Shown here: positions 35,994-46,800 of the stretch, piece by piece
Position numbering within the stretch: the first letter of the stretch is position 1
Layout: each line of letters opens with the position of its first letter
Assembly: GCF_900246225.1 (NCBI RefSeq)
Contig: NC_039317.1
Span: 72,501-136,500 of the forward strand
Source of the DNA: Astatotilapia calliptera
Taxonomy: Eukaryota; Chordata; Actinopteri; Cichliformes; Cichlidae
Direction: 5' to 3'
DNA length: 64,000 nucleotides
Notes under the pieces: model-generated
Database searches by the model: none
The model's input: only the letters and a program-made list of their open reading frames with translations
What the model was told of the DNA's origin: nothing
Made by a program: the position numbers and the translations under genes

Positions 35994-35999
35994 ATTAAA
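35994..35999 (+). terminator. Probable PDE9A polyadenylation signal (ATTAAA)
   Basis: ATTAAA, a common variant of AATAAA, lies about 430 bp after the read-through stop and about 195 bp after the alternative stop. It is the first good signal downstream. The cleavage site is not determinable here. Confidence 0.45.
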
Positions 36000-37800
36000 A
36001 GTATAATCTTAATAGCAAAGTTCTGTCTAGACTGTTTCTTTTATTTTCACACAAAATAGCCAATTATTCGTCATGGAAAGGCAGCAAAAGAGAAGAGGAA
36101 AAAAGGAGGGCAAAGATAGACAAGGACAAAATACAAGAGAGGGAGAAGCCAAAAGTTAACGAAATGCAGTGAAATGAAATGCTTCCTAATTCTTCTTGTG
36201 ATTGCTCCCTCTCACTGGATCATCTGCATCCATCTTACCCTATCCTCCTCTGTCACACCCTCTGCATATCCTCCTTAACTTCATGGGTCATTGTGGCGCC
36301 AGTGTGTATGGCATGCCATCTGCTGCATCTTTTGCTCTCCACTTTGTTTTTGTTGTTGTGTGTCAAGCAAAATGTCAAGTGTCTATCGATGTATGATCAC
36401 CAGACAGTTCTAAAGCTTTTTTCTACCAACTTCCGTGCTCACCTCACTGGAAGCGGCACAGACGTCAGGGTAAGTGAGGTGGGCGGTTAGCTAAAACGCC
36501 TGTTTGGCCTGCTGTCCCAAACTTTTCCTGGCCCAAAAGGAATCGGCTCCTCACCTCTTTGCTTTGTTGCGCTCGTTGGATCAGGTCTATCACATCGATC
36601 ATATCTTGTGTTGTACAATGTGTGGTACAACACAAGTCTGTGGGGGGTGTGGTGACAGTGTGGGTACCTTTGATGGTGTGATGAAGCCCTGGGAATGTGA
36701 CGAATCTTTCTGACCAACTGTGAAGTACTGACATCAGCTCATTTGATTTACAGCAGCCCTGCTGTGATAATACATGTGGGCTACGTACCAGTGGATATGT
36801 AAACGTAATGATGTATCAATAGCAGAATACCCATATGAGGTCCCGTATAATCTAAATATATACACACACACACATAACTAACCATCCACTCTGAGTTGAT
36901 TTAAGTCTTATGTACATGTACATGAAGTACACGGACACACTGCACAGGTGGTTTCATGTCTGCGCAGCTGCTTTATACGTGTGCTGTGGGGAGTGGGCAG
37001 GCTAGGCAGAGTGTCTTAAAGAAGTATCTACACATCCAACCAATGGGGATCATTCCCTGTACATATGGAATATGTAACGGAGTGGAGAGAGAGTCTCGAT
37101 GTGATAGAGAATAAATTATTTGACCAAAAAAAACCCAAAACACACACAGCACAAGAGCAAAAAGCATCTCAGCAGCTGTCTGCACTGTGGTGCACAGGTA
37201 ATGATGTGAGCTTCTTTTCTCGCCGCCTGACCTGGGAAAGGAGGTGTTGCAGTAACTCAAACTCCAGGCCTCAACCCTACAGTGTCAGGACAGCTATGCA
37301 TAAACCATGTAAAACAGAAGAGGCCCAATTTCCTTCACAATTATATGAAACAGTCATTGAGAAAATGATTACTTCAATTTATTGCTGAGAGGCTGTGAAG
37401 CCCAGAGTGTTTAATTAAATCCTAGTCTCATATTCTTTTTAAGCTGTGGAACACATTTTCCTGTTTCATTCATTCTCATAACTCACTCAGCTTTTCCTAC
37501 ACGTCAGAATCCTGCTCTGGAAAAACTCTGAGGAAGTTTAGTAGTCACTTCCTCAGCTGCTGCTAACACACACTGCAATCGCATGCAATCAGAAATGTGA
37601 ACAGAGAGCAACTCTAACCCGAAGACAGTGTGAGTGCATATGGTTCCGTGAACAGCATGTTTCCTTCACTGGTGATGGTGGAAACATAGGGCAGACTTTA
37701 ATGATAATGTTTCTACAACATTCTTCTTTAAAAATAAGAGAAATTTGAGTCAAACATAAGAACCCCTCATCGGGCCTGTGTGGTGAAGCTCACACATTTT
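36000..37800. other. Region between the 3' ends of PDE9A and WDR4
   Basis: The two genes converge here. 36180-36300 (CATCTTACCCTATCCTCC, CTCTGCATATCCTCC) resembles a common fish repeat also echoed at 21300-21410. TTTATT at about 37378 could be a WDR4 polyadenylation signal on the minus strand. No further gene seen. Confidence 0.4.
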
Positions 37801-37843
37801 ATCAATGCATCAAAACAAGGAAATAAATGTTCTTCAAGTGTCT

Positions 37844-40800
37844 TCAGGCAAATGGCTGAGTCACCGACTCAGTTTCCTTCTTGACCTTCTTGTTGCCCTT
37901 TGCTCTTTGACCCCCGCTCCTCTTCAGGTGCTGCTCCTCCAGCCTTTGTTGTTTCCTCTGGAGGTACACCGCCACATTGTCAAAGGTCACCTTGTGCAGC
38001 TGCTCAAACCGGTTATTAGTCCTTAAGGAGGCTGGTATTTAAGAGAAGGTACAGTAAGTATATGTCTGCGTCAGTATATGAAAAATATAATAATACAGAC
38101 AGATGTCCTGATGCAGGCTCAATCATCCAGGTAAGGAAATCCCAAAAGGTTGATTCTGTTCAACCCAACGTAGCGTTTTCAGCAGGAGAAACATATTGTC
38201 ACTCATCCAGGTGACGTCTTCAGTCTCAGCTGACTGAAGGTTTCCAACTTTATAAACAGTACATTTGCACAATGACTGGAACCGGCCCACTGAATGAACA
38301 ATGGGCTGGGAGGTCAGTTTCTTCATCAATAATTTGCAAATTTTAGGCAATTTGCAAATTGCCTAAAAATCTTAGAAATATGGTACCAGCCAGATGTTTA
38401 CTCTGGGTTGTTTTGCCTTTGAGGAACCTTAGAGTCCTTTTTGACCAGGACATGTCCTTCAACGCACATATTAAACAAATATGTAAGACTGTTTTCTTCC
38501 ATTTGTGCAACATCTCTAAAGTTAGAAATATCCTGTCTCAGAGTGACGCTGAAAAACTAGTTCATGCATTTATTACTTCCAGGCTGGACGACTGTAATTC
38601 ATTATTATCAGGATGTCCTAAAAACTCCCTGAAAAGCCTTCAGTTAATCCAAAATGCTGCAGCAAGAGTCCTGACAGGGACTAGAAAGAGAGAGCAGATT
38701 TCTCTAAATCCAGAATTCAAAATCCTGCTCCTCACATACAAGGTCTTAAATAATCAGGCCCCATCTTATCTTAATGACCTTGTAGTACCATATCACCCTA
38801 TTAGAGCACTTGGCTCTCGCTCTGCAGGCCTACTTGTTGTTCCTAGAGTATTTAAAAGTAGAATGGGAGGCAGAGCCTTCAGTTTTCAGGCCCCTCTTCT
38901 GTGGAACCAGCTTCCAGTTTGGATTCAGGAGACAGACACTATCTCTACTTTCAAGATTAGGCTTCAAACTTTCCTTTTTGCTAAAGCATATAGTTAGGGC
39001 TGGACCAGGTGACCCTGAATCCTCTCTTAGTTATGCTGCAACAGGTGTAGGCTGCCGGGGGATGATGCACTGAATGTTTCTTCACTCACCACGTGTGTTC
39101 ATACACCTCTCTGCATGTAATCATTAGCTATTATTAAACTGTGGCTCTCCTGCACTGCGTGTCTTTTTGTCTTCCGCCCTTCACCCTAAAATGGTCGCAG
39201 CAGATGGCCCCGCCCCTCCCTGACCCAGGGTCTGCCGGAGGTTTCTTCCTGCTAAAAGGGAGTTTTTCCTTCCTACCGTCGCCAAATCGTTTGCTCAGTC
39301 TGACTGTTGGGGTTTCTTTCTATTACTGTAGGGTCTTTAACAATATAAAGCACCTTCAGGCGATTTGTGTTGTGATTTGGCGCTAAATAAATAAAACTGA
39401 ATTAAACTCACCTTCAAGTGTCTCCCAGTGTGGCCTGAAGGCTTTAGTCACTCTGTTAAGTTCAGGTACATGAACAACACACTAGAGAGACCCAGAGAGC
39501 AGACACGTCAGCCAGAGTTAACACACCCATACACATTTATGGGAGAGAATTAAACAGGGAATTAAACGATAGCAGCAGACTATATTTATGACTATATACA
39601 CTGAAACACAGGCCAACATCCCTGGAAGAGAGAACAATACCATGGCAACCATAAAGGTACAGCTGTACTGCCCCATGTCATAGGATCTGATTCGCTGAGC
39701 CTGTGTTTCATCAGAGTTAGTGTATCACAAAGAACAAACTCGTTTTCAATACTTTCATATATCCAATATGGACCCTGGATGTGTCCAGTCTCCAATCTTG
39801 TGTATCCAGTGTATGAATGTAACCAATACAGAGACTCCAATCATCTGAAAATATCTGAGTGCAGTTTCTTCTCTACATATATTCATTATGAATTATGGCA
39901 TTGTACCTCCCAGGAGCTGTGTGTCAGTGAGTAGATTTGAAGTGGTGCATCACTAGAGTCCATCAGCACCCACAGTCGTCCTTCGGGGTCAAAGTTCACG
40001 TCCAGGGGACAGCAGGGCAGGGAGATCCTGCTGTGTGGCACAAGCTTCTCCTTGCCCTTCTGAGTCAGTGTGAAAAGCTGGAGTATGGGCACGCTGAGAA
40101 CACACGGGGCGCAAGCAAATCATCAGTGGGACCCCTCCGTAAGACTCTAGCTTTAATTCTGAAACTGGATTAACTACTACAGAGACTTGGCTTAGTCTCT
40201 GTAGACCACATTTTTTCCTGACAAAAAATTAGACATGCTAACTAAATAAAAAGTAAAGCACAAGGATAGAAACTGTGATGAAATATACTGACACTTTTTG
40301 TCAATGTTTAGAAACGAGATCGAATCAGAACTAATGTGTAGCTGTGTAGAAAGGCGGCCATTCTTATATTTTGCTTGTTTTTATGTTATTGTATTTTTGC
40401 ACACGTCTGTTGCTTGTGAAGCTCGCACAAGAATTTCACTCACATGTACTGTACCAGTGTACCTGCACATGTGATGTGACAATCAAAGTGATTTGATTTG
40501 AAGTGCTTGGTGTTGGCTCTGCAGTAACATTTCCTGTTACAAAGCACAGCAGTGTTTTATGTAGCTTACGTGTGTAGCCCATTTAATTAAACACTTTTAC
40601 ATAACGTCTTATTTGATAGTGCAATTCACATTGGTGCCCTGCGCGAATGCACAGGATGGGTTTAAAGTTGCTGTAGGTGGGAGCTGGCAGCTAAACATAG
40701 ACAGTGGGTCCCAGGACTGTCAGCAGGATGGAGAGTGCAACTGATTCTGATAACAAAACTAAAGGTGAAGAATGTTTGATCTAATGTTTGGAGAAATCGT

Positions 40801-43800
40801 TATAAACAAAGAAAGTAAAGGTAAAGAGCTGGACTTTGCTGCACTTCTCACAACACACAAAGTGCTTGTGTTTAGTTTTCAGTCTTGTGACTGACCCTGG
40901 TGGGCAAAACATTACTCCATTGTGACCACAGTACCACAGTCGGTGGTACTGCAGGACAAAATGTTTTGTTATTTCCTCATCTGTCTTGAGCCCAGACTAC
41001 TTGGATTATCTATCAATGGAGGAAAAAACGAACACATGCATAGAAACTACGACTTTTGGGGAAGTGTGATCCATATTCTTCCCCAGCAGCTTTATTTAAA
41101 TCCCTGAAAATGGCATCTCTCACAGAGTGACATATACAGCCATGATAGCAGCCTTCAAAGTAAGGACAGCAACATGTAATTTTGATCTGGATGGTTAAAT
41201 AGTGCCATCATGTAGGAGGTGAAGAAGAAATGTTTCATCGTTAAAGCAAAGGTAAGCCTTACATAACTAGCTTAAACCAACTACCACACATAAGCTAGCT
41301 ACTCCTCAGCCTCTTCCTCGGAAGCCTAAACAGAATCGCTCAGTGCACCACTCCACACGTCCATCTGGCCTTTACTTGGAGTTTCTATCAGATTTCTCAG
41401 GTTTTTTTTAAATCCGATTTAGTGCTTAGATTAAATTAAAGAATTATTGTGGGTGATTTTAAAATCCATCTCAACACAGCATTTAATCTATTAAAATATA
41501 AGAAATAGCTGTAATATATACAAATAGCTTAATTATAAATATCAAGGAGGTGAAAGAGATTTTACTCCAACCTGTAAAACTTCATTTGTTATTTTACTGT
41601 AGAGCAAAAGGGTAAAACTGCTGCACTGTGTATTATATAGAAGAGTTGTACAGAGAGACACAGGCAGGAATCATTTCCTGTGTCGCTCAGTGGTGCATTA
41701 TGGGTAATCTGTCTCACTGAATGTGCTCCTGTGACTGGCCAGCACGTCACAGAGTGGGTGGGAGGTATAGTCCAGCATTGTCCTTATCTTAGATGACCTC
41801 CGCCTGCCACTGAGCATGATGATAAATGATAACTGTATTTGTTGTTCCATTACTCATTTTTCCTTTAATTTGGCGCTCATCTGGTTAAATTTGTAAAGTT
41901 GTATATAGTGCACAGTCCAACAACAACAGAGTCACACACGGGGACTCACCTGTCACACTGCACAGCTACATACTGACCGTCACTCGAGCTGGTAATTCGG
42001 CACACTGTTGTATCCTGAGCATTGAAATGAAAAAAACAGACAAACATACGTTGGATTGGTTCACTCTGACTACTTGGCCTTTTAACAAAGCGACTTGTTT
42101 CGACAGTCCCAGGATTTCTAATATGAAAATGTTTGGTTGGTGAGATAAATCCACAGGTCTTTTTCAGCAGTTTCCCCAACGCCTTGTGACAACTGTCATG
42201 ATGATCCATGGATTTAACTGTAAAAACGTTCAGATGCCTCCTAAAGCTGTACAGCAGCAAACAGACAACTGTCAAGAAGTAAGAAATGTTTCAGACTTGG
42301 ATGTCTCTGAACAGGTTTCAGTGATGTGCTACACTGACACCTGTGTCTGAAACGGAGAGAAAAGTGCTACAAATGTCTACCGTATGATCCATCAGCAAAA
42401 ACTAGGAAGTGTGCAATGATTTGTGTGTAATGTCTAAGGACTCACAAGCGTGTGCTTTAATCTGCATGCAAATACTAACCAATTTGAGCACACACAAACC
42501 AATTTTACAAATGCGTGTACCCAAAGTGATCACAGTTCAAGTTCAGCTTCATAAATCGGATCATTTTTCTCTGAAAAAGCCGTCTGTGCGTGCACATGTG
42601 TAAAACTACACACACTTCCCTTTCGCTCACAACATCTTAAATGCAAGTGGACGAATCGCCTCACACGCACAGATCACTTTGCACGCCCATGTAGGGTTGT
42701 GAGACACACTGCCAGCTTCGCACAGATCCACACAAATGTGTTCAAGTCCCAGTGTGAAGCTCGGCCTTCTGCTTTCTTTTTCCAAAAAAGTGGACATTTC
42801 TTTCTCTAAATAAACAAAAAAGCTCTACTAGAAAACAGATTTGCCAATTACAGACACTACACCAGGGGTAGGCAACTCCAGGCCTCGAGTGCCGGTGTCC
42901 TGCAGGTTTTAGATGTGTCCATGACCCATCACAGCTGATTTAAAGGGCTAAATCACTCCTCAGCATTTCTGAAGTTCTCCAGAGGCCTGGTAATGAACTA
43001 ATCATTTGATTCAGGTGTGTTAACCCAGGGTGCAATCTAAAACCTGCAGGACACCAGCACCCGAGGCCTGGAGTTGCCTACCCCTGCACTACACAGTTCA
43101 AAGATTAACAAATGGCTCAGCTGCTTCTACATGCTGGGCGTTTTTCTGCAGGGAAAAGTGCACAGCTGCAGAGGGAACATCATATCTATACAGAACATCA
43201 CTGTGGCTCAACTGGAAGAGTACGTGTATATTTTCAATATAGATATAATCCAGGTAATGTGTGATAGCACTTTGAAATTAGGTTACCATTTTCTGATAAA
43301 AGCAGGCTAACATTGATATTAGCTTAATATAAATCCCAAACACTTCAGGATGTAGCAGCAGGTTATTCAAACCATATATTAATCTTTAAAGTTTACTGTC
43401 TACAGTCTGTAATATGTAAACCTATGCTTTCTAGTGGAAGGATCATTATAGGCCACTTTATGGCCATATACAAAATACAGGTATGAGTGGAAGCCCAGAT
43501 GTCCCAGTTTTACACCGGGACTTGAACGCAGGTTACATTTATGTGCACAGGAAGCTTTTTGAAAGAAAATGATGATTCATGAAGCTGAACTTAATAAATC
43601 CTGTGTAAATCATCACCAACAGAACTGAAACACATGCAGTCCTCAGATGTCACACACATCACTGCACACTTTAGTTTATATGCTATGCATTTTTAACACT
43701 TCTGAGGCAATTTCTCTCCATCCAGCTACATTGTGCAGCTTTAGAGAAGCCACACAGGTTAGGTTAGGCTGAACCTGTGTTGTAGCCTCAGTGTTACAGG

Positions 43801-46800
43801 ATGAAACACACTGGATACCTTGTCTTTGTCAGCCTCAGAGCTTGTGGTCTCGTCAAGCTGTCTGAGGTCCAAACTCTGCAGCTCAGAACCAGATTCATAG
43901 TCCCACAGCTTCAACGTCCCATCCTGGTGAAGAAGCACACTGACACTCAAACTGCACAGTCAAAGTACTTCAATAAAATCCAACCCCAGCAAATGTGCAT
44001 TTTTGCTGTTTTGACTTGTTATTTTTTCCAATCTCATTCACATGATTTGTTCATCAGTAGAGTACAGTGTGTCAAAAGACACAAAACAAGACATTGTTTC
44101 AATAAAACACATTTATGACCCTTCTATTCTATGACCACTCTTTTTTTTAATGTTGATGTAGAGTGAAGCTCATGGAGAACTGCCCATGACAGGTAACAAT
44201 GGCTTGACATGCTTTACAACAGTGGGACAAACTGTGAGAAAACTCATACATAGGGGTGGGCGATAGAAACGATATACGATAGAAACGATATAAATTTGGC
44301 CAACGATAGAGATTTTAACTATACCGCTCTATCACCATAGCGCATGTTGATGATGTCATCAAGCTGCGCCTGTTTTGGTCGAAAGCATCGCAGCGGCTAC
44401 AACCATCATCATCTGCAAATTATGCCGACAGTCACAGCAAAGAGATGAAGCACTTTTGAAATATGGGGAAAGCCAAAAACTGCGCTTCCTCCACTTCCGT
44501 AACATTGATTCATTAATGTTGAATTCTCTTGCAGCTGCTCTATTCCCATGTTGCTGCAGTATATTAATAACTAACCTCGTATTGTGGATGAATAATCTTA
44601 GTTGTCCAGACTGAAGTTTGGCCCGTGTATAGCATCCTGCTATGCGACTGCATTTGTCCCTGACCACCAGAATCCCTCACGTTAACTTTTATCAGTGGAA
44701 AAAAAGTTCGCGTTCAGCCTCCAGCTTCACTGTGCTAATGTTATGCTAACATAGCTGTGTCGCTAGCAATCAGGTAGCACAACATTATATACCAGGTAGT
44801 CCAACTTCAGTAACCCTGCAAACGCCACTGCTGTTTAGTTTTCTGTCTTCATTTATGTTGGAAGTGGTAGCAGAGCTGTACGTTTGAATTAGTTTCAAAA
44901 ATCTCTCAGTCAGAACATGCTATGTCATGTTTAGGTGTAAACTAGCGAGCTAACTTCCTGTTAACTTCTACAGTTAACAGGAAGTGAAAACAGAAATTTA
45001 ATAAATTCTGTTTTCATGGATGCCTGGATGTTAAACTTAATTGTTACACCCGATAAAGCAGCAACGCTGATGATTTTATTAAAGATGAAAGAATTTAGAC
45101 CATTTTTAACTCTCAGTGTTTGTTTGACTTTGGGACCTGAATCGGACGGAGTTTTGGACCCAGCTTACTCCACGAAGCTCCTCACTACGGCAGCCGTAAT
45201 GCTCTGACAATCCATCAAGCAGTGCGGCTTACCAAAGTTGTACTAAAACATTTTTTAACAGATTTCTGCAGCCAAAATCTGTTCAAGGTCAGTAAGCACA
45301 ACCGGAATTCATACATAAGGAACACTCTTGATTTTTGAGAAAATTAAAGGATTTTAAGTCCTTACAGTGTGGAAAATACGTTATACAGAAGAAGAGAATA
45401 TATCGCGTTACATATCGTTACTGCACATGCTTCAAATTATATCACGATATGAATTTTAGGCCATATCGCCCAGCCCTACTCATACATATACTGGGAGAAC
45501 ACGCAGACTTCATGTTAGATGTCACGTACCCCTGATCCAGACAGAAGCCAGTGTGGATGTGCTGACAGGATCTGCAGGGCGCTGACAAACCTGAGAGAAC
45601 ACATAAAAAACACTGAAGCAAACCTCACCTACACGCTGCTACAGTGAAACCGTGCACAGACAGTGTTCTCCCTTTCTGTTAACACACTCACTGACGATGT
45701 CCCAGGCAGAAGGACTGGATGTTGTATGGAGACCTGAGATGGCTCACTCTGATCTTCTCATCACGGTCAGCTGTGATGATGTACTTGTCATCCAGCGCCA
45801 CTGTCTGAAAGACGGCACAAGAGCATCTTTAGCAGACATTCTGATAAAAAATACACTGATGACTACCCAACGGCAGATTTCAGTGCAGTATGTTGTCAGA
45901 CAGCTGCCACTAAAGGCAAGAGCAACATGCTATAAATGACTGATGGAAACGCATACATAAAACACACATACTGCTAACATGTTTGTTTATCCACCGTGAG
46001 GAATCAGCAGCCAAAACACTTCTTTTGATAGACTTATTTATAAGGCACTGAATGATAGTGGTGTTTCTTACTAGAGCTAGCAGCATAGATAGGTGGCCCA
46101 TCTTCAGCTCGCCTTCTTTCTGTGGCTCAACCACCGAGAACACGTACACATCTCCTGATTTGTCCGCCACCAGCAGCTCCTCCTCAGCCTGGGTGAACAC
46201 CAGGGACGTGCACCTCCTCACCACCCACCTGTTAGACACACAGCGCCGTTCTGAACACTTCCGTGCAGTAGATGAAGCTACTGAAACTGAGTGACAGAGG
46301 TGAAGTCATACCTGATGCTGATGTAGTGCCATGAAGGCTCACAGCGAAACAAAACTAGTCTCTTGTTGTCATCAGTCAGTGCCAGGAGCTTTCCAGATGG
46401 AGATACAGCAAAGGCGAGGACTTTATCACTTCCTGTTTCTTCTGAGGAACCACCATCACTGATGAACAGAGCAGATACGTTATAGCTATATCCTAAAGCC
46501 TGACGGAAACTTCTGTGAGATTTCCCACAGCAGTCTAAATGCTGCATAAATCTGCTTCTACTCTGCGTCTATTTTTCTCTTGTTCATATTCTTATTTTCA
46601 TTTGCACAATACAAACACATTACCAGCCCATTTATACCTGTTCTTCTCATCCTTTGTATTCTTAGGCTTCTTCTCAGCAGTGCTGCAGTCAAACACAAAT
46701 GGATCTCTGTGATCAAGGAGAGTAAATCAGTTACAATTCCATCTGAAATTTTACTGCCCGTTATCCACTCAACAATCATATATTTCAGCAGCAATAAAGT

